Shown here: one piece after another, positions 1-8,488 of the stretch
Numbering within the stretch: position 1 is the stretch's first letter
How the letters are laid out: every line of letters starts with the position of its first letter
Assembly: GCF_007753095.1 (NCBI RefSeq)
Contig: NZ_CP036348.1
Span: forward strand, 4,689,411-4,753,410
Origin: Rosistilla carotiformis
Lineage (GTDB): Bacteria > Planctomycetota > Planctomycetia > Pirellulales > Pirellulaceae
Reading direction: 5' to 3'
Length of the DNA stretch: 64,000 bases
Made by a program: the position numbers and the translations under genes
The notes under the pieces: generated by a model
Seen by the model: the letters and a program-made list of their open reading frames with translations, nothing else
Database searches by the model: none
What the model was told of the DNA's origin: nothing

Positions 1-1053
1 CTTGATGCCACGCTGCTCAGTGTCATCGAATGCAGGAGTCAGTGCGTCTTTGTCGTGCATTGTTAACGGGTCCACAGCCACATGGGTGATCAGATCAGGT
101 TTTGGAGTGATTGAAGTATCTGGCTCCTCGGAATCTTCCTCGTCATACGTTTCCATGATCTGTACGAGATAGCCCGTGCCGCGATGTTTGTTGTAGCGAG
201 CATCGGGATCAGCCGGATTGATCACGCCATCACATCCCGTTTTACTCGGTGGCCGCACAGTGACGGGTGCTTCACCTGTGCTAGAGACCTCACACTGCTC
301 GTGAAAAATTTTCCGTAGCAACTGGTAGCTCTCTAAAGTCGAGCATTCCGTTTCTTGAAAGAACTCAACGAGTTTAAAGACATTTCCGGCGGCTTCCGAT
401 ATCCGCTTTCTTGACTCACTGGGCCGTGTGTCGCCAAAGCAACCGTCGCCTGTTCGCGTTACATATTTGCGAATGATTTCTGGATCGACCAACGAATATT
501 GTTCCGGATGCTTTCGTTTGAGCTCCCGCAGAAACTTGCACGTTGCCTCGACTAATATTCCCAGCCTAGTCAATCCACGGATGGCTGATCGTACTGCGGT
601 CGAGTCAAGGCGTTGCTTGCTTGTGTCGACACCGATCTCCTTGATGAGTTTGTCTGTCAGCGTGCGGAAAAGAACTTGATCAAGGCCAGCGTCGAGCACC
701 TTCTTGCGATAGTTGCGGAGCGTTCGCTCGCAGATGTATGCATCGGAATTGTGCCTGATATCCAACGCGTAATGCCAAGCGATATTCAACGCGATTGCTT
801 CAGTGGTTTGCTGGTCGGTGAAATCATGGAGTTGCTGAAGAATCAACGCACCGATCGCGACATAGATATCCTTCGTCGGACGCCCAAAATCATCGCGAAA
901 CCCGGTCGCAAGATCGCGGACAGGAAGCTGCTCCAACAAATAGTCCCGAAAAACTCCGGCCCAACTCCGATCAAGCAAACGTCTTCGCTTGGGCCCCAGA
1001 TATTCCCATGGATCGAACAGGTCACCGGTATGATGGTCGCGTAGAGTTAGCAT
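1..1053 (-). CDS. DDE transposase (IS1182/IS5-like), C-terminus beyond window
   Basis: The minus-strand frame is open from an ATG at 1053 to base 1, giving 351 codons with no stop, so this is the N-terminal part of a longer protein. It begins MLTLRDHHTGDLFDPWEYLG. A conserved-looking N-terminal block follows (LPVRDLATGFRDDFGRPTKD, then TDQQTTEAIAFNIAWHYALD), as in DDE transposases with a DUF772-type N-terminal domain. LDSTAVRSAIRGLTRLG (about residue 155) probably carries the first catalytic Asp; ADPDARYNKHRGTGYLVQI comes later. The third acidic residue would lie outside the window. I place it in the IS1182/IS5 superfamily from memory of these motifs. The element's inner end should lie between about 1054 and 1140, next to the unknown gene that starts at 1144. 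Confidence 0.85.
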   Translation of the reverse strand, partial: MLTLRDHHTGDLFDPWEYLGPKRRRLLDRSWAGVFRDYLLEQLPVRDLATGFRDDFGRPTKDIYVAIGALILQQLHDFTDQQTTEAIALNIAWHYALDIRHNSDAYICERTLRNYRKKVLDAGLDQVLFRTLTDKLIKEIGVDTSKQRLDSTAVRSAIRGLTRLGILVEATCKFLRELKRKHPEQYSLVDPEIIRKYVTRTGDGCFGDTRPSESRKRISEAAGNVFKLVEFFQETECSTLESYQLLRKIFHEQCEVSSTGEAPVTVRPPSKTGCDGVINPADPDARYNKHRGTGYLVQIMETYDEEDSEEPDTSITPKPDLITHVAVDPLTMHDKDALTPAFDDTEQRGIK

Positions 1054-1143
1054 GAAGCAAACTTAGCGCAAACCCAGGTTTACGCAACTCCAAACGCGAG
1101 ACTTTTTGCCGCCCCGTCAACGTATGACTTTGTTCGCAACGGA

Positions 1144-4100
1144 ATGGCTGTCGCCGCGTTGACCAAAAGTTTCGAACCGATGGCGCCCGGGACGGAATGG
1201 GCCGACTCGCTGCCAGTCTTGCCGACAACGGGAGCGTCGCGAAAGAAATGGAATACATTGGCTTCACCATTGCAAGGTTCAACATTTTGGAAGGTTGACC
1301 CATCGGTGGTTCAAAACCTGCCATCCAAAACCCGATCTTTCTTGGGGCGAAATCAGATCGAACGGTGGGCCTTTGTAGGCACGGTAGTAACCTTTCAAAG
1401 CGTGCCACTATTGGGCCATGTCGCACGCGAAGAACCAGCGTTTTTTGCCAAGGTCGAGTCCGTTGGGCTGTACGCTGAACCGACGCTCAAAACGCTGCGG
1501 CATCGGTTCGACCTGCAGTCATTACCGGCCCCCGTGTTGTTGAATGAGGGCCACGAAGTCATCGGCGAAAAAGGTCAGCCAATTCCATTGGATGAGTTGG
1601 CGCTGGCTGGATTGGCAGCCAACGATCCGACCTTTGAAGTTCACCCAGAGTTTTGGGGGGCGTTATGGGGACACATCAGCAAATTGGACGAAGAACGCTA
1701 CGCAGCGATTAATCGAGTGGTCAAGGAGAGTTTTCAAGCGAACCACGCAGTTGCCAATTTTGCTCGTTTAAATCAAGAGCCCGACGAGGAACAACGGAAC
1801 AAGGCGATCAGCATCCTGGCGGGCCTCCAGGCACAGGGAGATGAAATGCTGGCACCCAGTCGGCGCCCTTTCTTTCCGACCTACTTGGGACGAAACGGCC
1901 GATATGCTCATGAAAAAGTGGAAACATTAAGTCCACAACAGCAATCGTGCTTGACCAATTGGTTGGTCAAACGGAATCAGGTGGCTGAAGACCGATTCCA
2001 GATACTCGTCCAAGTCCAAACGAATGGGGACACCGATGAGCCAACGGTTATTGACCACCCGCATCGTCCAGAACTGCATGAAAAACTGCAAGAGTTGGGG
2101 GCCAAACCTGATCACCACTATTCGCTGAATGAAAACTTGGCCTTCGATCAACGGGGCCGCTTGAGTAAAAAGGGAACTCAGACCAATCTGTTTCGAGCGC
2201 CGGGCACTGCATACAAGAGTCTTCAGTTTCTGCTCGATTTCGGATTCCCCGTCGACACCCTGGTCAGAAAACTGCCCAAGGAGGTTGTCGATAAGTCGCT
2301 GGCATTGAAACCGGACGATATCCCGATTGCGGTCAAGGGTGAGTTCAAAGTGACCGGACTGGAGGTCCATGAGAACTTAATCGGAGATCAGCCCTACGTG
2401 GTGCTGAAAGCAAATCCCCAGAAACTTATCGCACTCTCGGACGAAAAAACGATTATCTTCTCGGAAGCCTTGGATGTAGGCTCGCTGAATAAACTGGCAG
2501 CCAACAAACCGAAGAGGGCGATTCCAACGGTCCCCAGCGATCAATCAGGTCCGCATCGGTTCACGCCACAAAACGTTCTTCCCCTGATTGGCAAAATTGC
2601 TCCAGAGTTTCTTGAAAACGAACAGCAACTCGATCAACTCATGGCCATGCGATGGAGATTGGAGAATAGTGGGATGTCGGGCGTGACCAGCGATGGCGTC
2701 CGTTTCTTCAAGAAAGGATCCCGTCAACTTCCAGCTTTCGAGGAACGCAAACCTCAAGCCGATGAATTCAAGGCGTGGACGCGTCGCTGGAGTGAAGCTC
2801 TACCCGAGGACTTCGCGGTTCAATTTGAGAATTTTGAATTCGTGGGGAATGATAAAAGCATCCGCAGCCCAGCCATTCTTTCCGGTGGCCAGCCATATCG
2901 ATGGCTAACCATCGACCTGCGTATTTCTGACATCATCTACGAACTCAATAACCCCGAACGCATTCATCCCCCCATGCCAGCTGAGGAAATCAGTGCAATC
3001 TCGGAGCTGCTTTCGCTTGCCCCGCCTGATGTCTTTCTAGATCAGCAATACGCAATTCCTGACGCCAAGGGGGAGATTAGCCAATGGCCCGCCGCAAGCA
3101 ATCGGCGGATTGCGGGCATACCGGTCGCCAATCAGTCGGAACCGATTTTTCCGTTGCTTCGATTTGATAAGGAGATCTGGCCTCCGGAGAATGCTGAACT
3201 ATCCGCTTCGACGCAGAATCCAAAATTGGAAGTTGTGCTGCACCCTGAGACATTCGAACTTCTTGACAAACCTCCTCGTCACCACTGGATCGATGGCTAT
3301 TGGCGGTATCGACGTACGGCCCCCCAAGACGATCGCATGAGGGACGCGGGGAAGTACGCAATTATCGGAATGCGTTTAAAATCAGCCCGATTGGTTGATC
3401 CAGCCACGGGCAAAACCGTCTTACCTTTAGTTCTCAAAGAGTACCGAGCTATTAAGGAAAGAGTGGTTGAAAAAGCACAACCACCCAAGCCAGCGAAGGA
3501 GGATAGCGGTTCAAAACAGTTCGATAAATCGATCGCAGGCGTAAAACTGGGGATGAGTTTTGACGACGCCGAAAAAGCAATCCAAGAGCATCTGGACGTT
3601 GGACGGGTGTTGGTCGCTGACCGAGGGCTTTCGAAGCAGCCGACTCCGGCCGATTTTAAGAAGATTCAGCCTTACACCTCCGGTCGCCTGTTCGTATCCA
3701 AAGACGGCCGACAGTACATGGCCATTTTCGACGAGCCCCCCGCGGCGAGTCGCAAAGTCGTAGCGATGTGGATGCGCCGCCACGTCTCGGATCAGGAAAT
3801 GGCTAGCCGGTTGTGGCGGGGGGCACTGATCAAGAGCCTGACTGATCAATATGGAAGTGCGAGAGAGAATTTTAACAACGGAAATTCGGCATCGGGCCTG
3901 CCGATCAGTTCTTTCTGGAGGGAGAAACGACACGACTCTCAAGTCCTCGCGTTGCCTTCTGGAATAGGAAAAGAATCTTTGTGGTTGGAAAACGGAGAAC
4001 GAACGACTTGGCGACCTCCGGGCCAGGTAGAGGAAGGAGCGAAGTTCTCCCAAGACGCTAAAATGCTTCTACCGGAATTAAATTCGAACCATCTGGTTTC

Positions 4101-4326
4101 GCGGTCTTGGCAACCACCAGGTCGAGCAGAGATTCAGGACGATGCGATCATCAACGCAAGTGGCCCAGCCCTCGGTTCCACTATTGAGATGCCGCACTGG
4201 GGAGCTGGTGGCTCTTTAACGCCCGACGACTCGCTAAATCCAATGGTCACCACCTGGATTGTCGATCCGCCTGCCTACATCAAATACTATCGGGAAAGCC
4301 AAGCATTGGTTAAAGCCAGTAAGTAA
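1144..4326 (+). CDS. Large unknown protein, possibly 5'-truncated
   Basis: A 1060-residue protein of no family I recognise. It has no signal peptide or membrane segment. Residues about 790-960 begin with IAGVKLGMSFDDAEKAIQEH, which resembles small SmpA/OmlA-like repeat units in exported proteins, but this is weak. The rest is mixed alpha/beta with many Pro and charged residues. The frame stays open upstream to 1051, where it meets the transposase start region, and no clear ribosome-binding site precedes the ATG at 1144. The original N-terminus may therefore have been lost when the neighbouring insertion sequence arrived. A perfect hairpin covers the stop codon. The long uninterrupted frame supports coding; the start is uncertain. 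Confidence 0.65.
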   Translation: MAVAALTKSFEPMAPGTEWADSLPVLPTTGASRKKWNTLASPLQGSTFWKVDPSVVQNLPSKTRSFLGRNQIERWAFVGTVVTFQSVPLLGHVAREEPAFFAKVESVGLYAEPTLKTLRHRFDLQSLPAPVLLNEGHEVIGEKGQPIPLDELALAGLAANDPTFEVHPEFWGALWGHISKLDEERYAAINRVVKESFQANHAVANFARLNQEPDEEQRNKAISILAGLQAQGDEMLAPSRRPFFPTYLGRNGRYAHEKVETLSPQQQSCLTNWLVKRNQVAEDRFQILVQVQTNGDTDEPTVIDHPHRPELHEKLQELGAKPDHHYSLNENLAFDQRGRLSKKGTQTNLFRAPGTAYKSLQFLLDFGFPVDTLVRKLPKEVVDKSLALKPDDIPIAVKGEFKVTGLEVHENLIGDQPYVVLKANPQKLIALSDEKTIIFSEALDVGSLNKLAANKPKRAIPTVPSDQSGPHRFTPQNVLPLIGKIAPEFLENEQQLDQLMAMRWRLENSGMSGVTSDGVRFFKKGSRQLPAFEERKPQADEFKAWTRRWSEALPEDFAVQFENFEFVGNDKSIRSPAILSGGQPYRWLTIDLRISDIIYELNNPERIHPPMPAEEISAISELLSLAPPDVFLDQQYAIPDAKGEISQWPAASNRRIAGIPVANQSEPIFPLLRFDKEIWPPENAELSASTQNPKLEVVLHPETFELLDKPPRHHWIDGYWRYRRTAPQDDRMRDAGKYAIIGMRLKSARLVDPATGKTVLPLVLKEYRAIKERVVEKAQPPKPAKEDSGSKQFDKSIAGVKLGMSFDDAEKAIQEHLDVGRVLVADRGLSKQPTPADFKKIQPYTSGRLFVSKDGRQYMAIFDEPPAASRKVVAMWMRRHVSDQEMASRLWRGALIKSLTDQYGSARENFNNGNSASGLPISSFWREKRHDSQVLALPSGIGKESLWLENGERTTWRPPGQVEEGAKFSQDAKMLLPELNSNHLVSRSWQPPGRAEIQDDAIINASGPALGSTIEMPHWGAGGSLTPDDSLNPMVTTWIVDPPAYIKYYRESQALVKASK

Positions 4327-4348
4327 CGTGTTGACGTTACTTACTGGC
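4315..4348 (+). terminator. Perfect 15-bp hairpin across the stop codon
   Basis: GCCAGTAAGTAACGT is followed by a 4-base loop (GTTG) and its exact reverse complement ACGTTACTTACTGGC. The stem contains the TAA stop of the 1144-4326 gene. No T-run follows. Instead GGGGACAGTGCATG comes next, similar to the GGGGACATCCA repeat near the Y1 transposase at 6.4 kb. It may act as a transcript end or be a REP-like palindrome. Confidence 0.5.
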
Positions 4349-5099
4349 GGGGACAGTGCATGCGCTTCCTGCGGCTTAACCTAGCAAGGGCCTTGTTCTC
4401 TATATGTAGAGCTAGCAATGCGCTGACCGTGAAACACACGATTGAGGGACAGCCACATTTTGCCCGGCAACCTAATGTCGGATCCCAGCACATCATGAAC
4501 CATGTCCGATTATCGCCCTCACTTCTTTCCTCCCGGAGAGGGCTCTCAATTACTGCAAACCATCCGTTCAACTAATCAGGGGGACTTAAAAACACTGGTT
4601 GGATCCGCACTATATTTTTAAGAACTCGGTTTTCTGTCCAGCCCTAAAGCGTTTGGTGCCCGCTTCGCAAGATAATCTCTCCGCGTGGGACGCCGATATG
4701 ATTCGGATTGACGCCACAGGATCCCGCTGGTCAGCGGGCAATGAAAAACAGCGAGTCAGCTCGCATTCGTCCAACGCAGCGAACTCAGTCATTGGCCAAC
4801 CGAAGCAGGGTAGCAGCCGGGGCTCAAATGTCCGCAACGCTGGCGACATCAGCCTGGCAGGAACCGCTAACGCGGCTACTCGCACGCATCCGTGCAGGTG
4901 GACCAGGCAGAATGCGCGCGATAAAATTTCGCAACCCGAATGGCGTGGCTGACAGCATGGCAAGCCAGCATGATGACACCCCAGACTGAGCAGACCGAAC
5001 GTTGATCTTCCAATCTGGATGTCGACACATCCTCAAGGATCGACTTATTCCGTCTAGCCGGGGGAGTGTCCACGAACGTCACGTATTCGAGGAGTTGAT
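4349..5099. other. Spacer without a recognisable gene
   Basis: Short open frames of 70-117 codons occur on both strands, including mirrored 117-codon frames around 4600-4960. None has a recognisable motif or a convincing ribosome-binding site. I see no RNA gene here. The last bases hold the GAGGAG ribosome-binding site of the next gene. Confidence 0.5.
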
Positions 5100-6185
5100 G
5101 TGGGATTTTTCAATCAGATCGAGTTTGTTCCCAATCAAATCAAAAGCCATCCGCGTATCGATGAGAAGCCGGTCGGCGGTATTGCGGCCTTTGGATCACA
5201 CATCGGTGCAGCACTTAAGTTGATGTTGAAGGAACAGGAAATCATCTTTTTTTGCTTGCTCCAATGGGCTTCGATCGGTGCCGCCTATCTGCTTTGGATT
5301 CAAATATTTGCCTGGATTCCAGAGGAAGTATGGCAGAGCGCCAAAGAATCGGACGAAGGCTCCATTGCCGATGTCGTGTTTTTGATCTGGTCGTTTGTCT
5401 GTGTTGGTCTTGCTGCGTTTCCCGTTGGCATTTTTACGGGCTGCATGGGAGCTGCTCATTTCTTGCATCGGCAAGGACGGGAATCAACTGTCGCCTCGTG
5501 CATACGATTGGTGCTGCCGCAAAGTTGGTCCCTGTGGATGTTCCACTGGTTGGATGGCTGGATAACCGTTCGTCAGATCCTTCGGCGCCTGCCTTCGAAG
5601 GATGATCGGAGAACACAGGCACAACGGGCAATGCAAGAAAGCCTGTATTATGCATGGAAGCTTGGTGTCTCCGGGATACTTCCGAGCATCGTGACGGGGA
5701 ACAATCTGTTGCAGTCCGGCAAGAACTCGGTCGTCTTCGTCAAGCAAAACTTTTGGGAAGTTGCCAAGCTCCGCGCAGGGTATTCGGCCGTTTGCTGGAT
5801 TGTTGGAATCGGGACTTACGTAGGCACAATATGGATGTTCGCGTTTTTCGATGTGATTCCAAAAAACGAGCCGATCGAAAGTCATATGTTTGAGGCTTAC
5901 TTTTGGATCGCAGGCCCACTCTTAATCGCCATTGGTGTGGTGATGCTTTTCCTTAGACCTGTGTTTGTGCTGGCACTGTGCGACCTTTATTCGGAGCATC
6001 TCGATAGGCGAGGTAAATCCGTCGCATTGCCCGAAAATCCACCGAAATCGATAAGCGCTTTGGTCGCGTTTGGTTGCCTGTGTCTGCTGGTTGCCGTGGC
6101 CTTCTTGCTTCGCGATGAACTGGGGATTACGGACATGTTGTCGACACCGTATGGCGAGGAGTATGGAGCCGACAAGGGAAACTGA
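5100..6185 (+). CDS. Multi-pass membrane protein, DUF6159-like
   Basis: A 361-residue integral membrane protein of unknown function. Hydrophobic segments lie at about residues 47-70 (FFCLLQWASIGAAYLLWIQI), 95-120, 230-255, 275-297 and 320-338. Between them is a basic cytoplasmic-looking stretch (RQILRRLPSKDDRRTQAQRA). The overall pattern recalls the DUF6159 family of predicted membrane proteins, an assignment from memory only. The start is GTG at 5100, chosen because GAGGAG ends 7 bases upstream; an overlapping ATG at 5098 is in another frame. The gene stands alone between accessory sequences, so context gives no function. Confidence 0.7.
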   Translation: MGFFNQIEFVPNQIKSHPRIDEKPVGGIAAFGSHIGAALKLMLKEQEIIFFCLLQWASIGAAYLLWIQIFAWIPEEVWQSAKESDEGSIADVVFLIWSFVCVGLAAFPVGIFTGCMGAAHFLHRQGRESTVASCIRLVLPQSWSLWMFHWLDGWITVRQILRRLPSKDDRRTQAQRAMQESLYYAWKLGVSGILPSIVTGNNLLQSGKNSVVFVKQNFWEVAKLRAGYSAVCWIVGIGTYVGTIWMFAFFDVIPKNEPIESHMFEAYFWIAGPLLIAIGVVMLFLRPVFVLALCDLYSEHLDRRGKSVALPENPPKSISALVAFGCLCLLVAVAFLLRDELGITDMLSTPYGEEYGADKGN

Positions 6186-6568
6186 TTCATTGCGCAACCG
6201 TTGCGCGACACCTGGCCTAGTCAGAGCATTAGAAATCTACTTCCAGCCGCACTCTTCAGAATGAAGTTCCCAATCATCCACTCCTAAGCCAGTGGTCCCA
6301 CCTGTTTCCGCGACATGCCCGATTCAGCAAGCCATCTCGGCGGTCCTCGTTCTTCAAATGTTGAGTTGCTTCGATCTTGCTTTCGATATCCCTAGGATTC
6401 CATACTCGACGTAAGGTCACCGAAAGGGGACATCCATTAAAAAGGCCGAAAGGGGACATCCACTAAATGATTGCCTTTGCAGAGGCACTTACCTAGAATT
6501 CCCTAGCAAGCTAATAAAGAAGCAATTGCAACGACATTTGACTTGGCTTGTATCGGGAGGGCTTTGCG
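6186..6568. other. Spacer with GGGGACATCCA repeats
   Basis: No gene is visible. The notable content is a pair of direct repeats at 6420-6467 just upstream of the Y1 transposase. The end of the spacer carries the GGGAGGG ribosome-binding site of that gene. Confidence 0.6.
6420..6467 (+). repeat. Two direct copies of CCGAAAGGGGACATCCA
   Basis: CCGAAAGGGGACATCCATTAAA at 6420-6441 recurs as CCGAAAGGGGACATCCACTAAA at 6446-6467, a 26-base period with one mismatch. A third, shorter copy (AAGGGGACATCCATAAAATG) lies at 11155-11174 in the same orientation. GGGGACA-type repeats are commonly seen beside REP-associated tyrosine transposases, and one starts at 6569. Confidence 0.8.
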
Positions 6569-7654
6569 ATGGCTCGGCAAGCGCGGCGTGAGGTGATCGA
6601 TCCGGAGCAGGTGCAGATCGTGCACTGTATCGAGCGATGTGTCCGTCGCGCTTTCTTGTGTGGCGAGGATCCCTATACCGGACGATCGTTTCAGCACCGC
6701 CGTGGTTGGATCCGAGAACGACTCGAATTTCTGGCCTCCTGCTTTGCAATCGATTGCCTGACGTTTTCGATTATGAGCAATCACCTGCACTTGGTGCTTC
6801 GCAGCCGTCCCGATGTCGTCGCTGCCTGGTCCGACGAGGAGGTCGCGCGGCGGTGGCTTCGCTTATTTCCCATCCGCCACAGCCGCAATGATGACGGGAC
6901 GCTCGCCGAACCGTCCGGCGCAGAGATTGCGACGATCGTCAACAACGAACAAGTTCTTGCTCAGCGCCGTCGTCGGCTGTCGGATATTAGTTGGTGGATG
7001 CGGTGCACGGCGGAGAACATCGCCCGACGCAGCAACGCCGAAGATGACGTGAGTGGACACTTTTGGGAAGGTCGTTTTAAAGCCCAAGTAATTCTCGATG
7101 AGGCGAGTTTGATGGCCTGCGCAGCCTATGTCGATTTGAATCCAATTCGAGCTACGATCGCCCAGACGCTCGAATCGAGTGAATACACCGGAGCCAAAGA
7201 GCGAATCGACGATATCACTTGCGCTTCGGAGCAAAACCGCCAGCACGTTCATGATTGGGAGCGGAGCCGAATACCGCACAACAGCGGATGGATGAGTCCA
7301 GTGGAGATCAACGAGCGAGACGATCCGATCGGCGCAGACATCGATTCGAGCCATCGACGGTCGAGCTGCAAAGGATTCTTATCAATATCCTTGTCCAAGT
7401 ACCTTGCACTGTTAGATTGGACCGGGCGTCAGTTGCGAGACGACAAACGAGGTTCGATCCCCGCCGAACTCGCCCCCATTTTGACTCGCATCGGACTCGA
7501 CGCCCCCGCGTGGTGCGATTTGGTCAAGCGATTCGGGCGTCTGTTCAAACGAGCTGCTGGTACATCGCAGAGTCTCTGCCAAGAAGCCGCTCGGCGCAGG
7601 CAAGCATGGATGCAAGCTCCCCAAAACCCATTAGTTGGTCCAGCCCCTCCGTAA
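6569..7654 (+). CDS. REP-associated tyrosine (Y1) transposase
   Basis: A 361-residue member of the Y1/IS200-like HUH transposases of the RAYT type, which nick and join single-stranded DNA at short palindromic repeats. The metal-binding HUH motif is in IMSNHLHLVLRSRP (about residues 70-83). The later block GHFWEGRFKAQVILDEASLM followed by AYVDLNPIRA is diagnostic of this group. The attacking Tyr is probably the one in AYVDLNP (about residue 186). The C-terminal third is less conserved. The start is the ATG at 6569, behind GGGAGGG at 6555-6561; a TTG at 6548 is also in frame. GGGGACATCCA repeats sit just upstream and again after the ATPase gene at 11.1 kb. Confidence 0.88.
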   Translation: MARQARREVIDPEQVQIVHCIERCVRRAFLCGEDPYTGRSFQHRRGWIRERLEFLASCFAIDCLTFSIMSNHLHLVLRSRPDVVAAWSDEEVARRWLRLFPIRHSRNDDGTLAEPSGAEIATIVNNEQVLAQRRRRLSDISWWMRCTAENIARRSNAEDDVSGHFWEGRFKAQVILDEASLMACAAYVDLNPIRATIAQTLESSEYTGAKERIDDITCASEQNRQHVHDWERSRIPHNSGWMSPVEINERDDPIGADIDSSHRRSSCKGFLSISLSKYLALLDWTGRQLRDDKRGSIPAELAPILTRIGLDAPAWCDLVKRFGRLFKRAAGTSQSLCQEAARRRQAWMQAPQNPLVGPAPP

Positions 7655-7848
7655 AGCTCCTCCACCGTCCCTCAAACTCAGCTGAACTGCGGCCGCTTTC
7701 AAACTGAACCACCGACTATTGCTCCTAGCAATAGCTTTGGAGCGGACATAGCACACTCAACACGCATTGAGTCCGCGTCGCAGCGTCTCCCCTCCACTAA
7801 AGATTCCCCATCCACCCTCACACAAAATATCAGCTCCCAGCACCGCAT
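7655..7848. other. Degenerate spacer upstream of WYL remnant
   Basis: About 190 bases between the Y1 transposase and the recognisable part of the WYL fragment. No motif of the missing HTH or WYL core could be found in any frame, so the 5' part of that gene appears to be deleted and not simply frame-shifted here. Confidence 0.4.
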
Positions 7849-8174
7849 TGCGTGAGCAAACCGAAAGTTTGGCTGTCCCCAAAATCGCCCTCCGGATTCG
7901 CTTTCGAGGCAGCGGGGCACGCAACTCAGCCGAGCGAAAAATCAACGTAATGCAAACGGAGCCACCTGATCCGGGCGGCAGTCTCGACGCGAGCGTCACG
8001 CTCACCAGCACGAAGAAAATCAAAGGCGATATCCTCAGCTTCGGCACCGCCGCCGATGTCATCGCCCCCGAATCGCTCCGAACCAAAGTCGCTCAAGAAC
8101 TTCAACAAGGCACCACCCACTACACGACCGACTCACCGTCTTCAAACAAAAAGGCCGGGAGTACGAAGCAATGA
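7849..8174 (+). pseudogene. C-terminal remnant of a WYL-domain regulator
   Basis: The frame reads LREQTESLAVPKIALRIRF, an ER-containing stretch, then PGGSLDASVTLTSTKKIKGD, ILSFGTAADVIAPESLRTKV and AQELQQ. This matches the C-terminal part of HTH-WYL transcriptional regulators, where a DGSL strand, an E/DIxxWILSFG block and a VLEPESLR helix follow each other. The HTH and the central WYL core are absent, so only about 100 C-terminal residues remain. WYL regulators often control prophage and defence genes, which fits the ATPase gene just downstream. The stop TGA overlaps an ATG (ATGA, 8171-8174) that opens a further reading frame. Confidence 0.6.
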
Positions 8175-8488
8175 ACGAACCCTCAAAAGTCACCCGCTAT
8201 TGCCTCGAGTGCAAAGCAAAGATTACTGCAGCCCGCAAACTAAAGAGGAAGAAGGCCATGATGAGCTCTCCCGTCCCATTTGGGCCCGCGTCGATTTCGT
8301 TCGCGCACAGCCCGATAACACCGACAGTGACGATGTCAGCCTATCCAGGCGTGGTGCGAGCGCGAGCGACACGATACGGATGGTACTTTACGGCCTTATG
8401 CTACGACGTCGCGAGCAGACATGGAACTATCGTCTCCTCGAAGAGGATTTTCGACGCCTCATGTTCGACGTGGAGGACGTGTGGATGA
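8171..8488 (+). pseudogene. Short frame upstream of the PHP-ATPase, probably frameshifted
   Basis: An ORF of 105 codons starts at the ATGA overlap with the WYL remnant and reads MNEPSKVTRYCLECKAKITA. Its TGA overlaps the ATG of the ATPase gene at 8485. The first 30 residues look genuine, but from about 8250 this frame becomes composition-like noise. The +1 frame (same as the ATPase) then reads naturally: RPIWARVDFVRAQP, SDTIRMVLYGLMLRRREQTW, NYRLLEEDFRRLMFDVEDV. I infer one small upstream gene of about 100 residues with a frameshift near 8220-8255, running without a stop into the ATPase frame. No family is recognised. Confidence 0.4.

Noticed and set aside
4599-4963. Mirrored 117-codon ORFs on both strands
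   Set aside because: Near-equal frames on both strands of one interval are typical of chance openness; neither has a ribosome-binding site or motif.
8056-8484. Upstream ATG at 8056 as start of the PHP-ATPase
   Set aside because: It begins inside the WYL remnant in another frame and has no ribosome-binding site; its first 50 residues are composition-like. A later start at 8485 with GGAGG is preferred, while 8250-8485 may still be coding.
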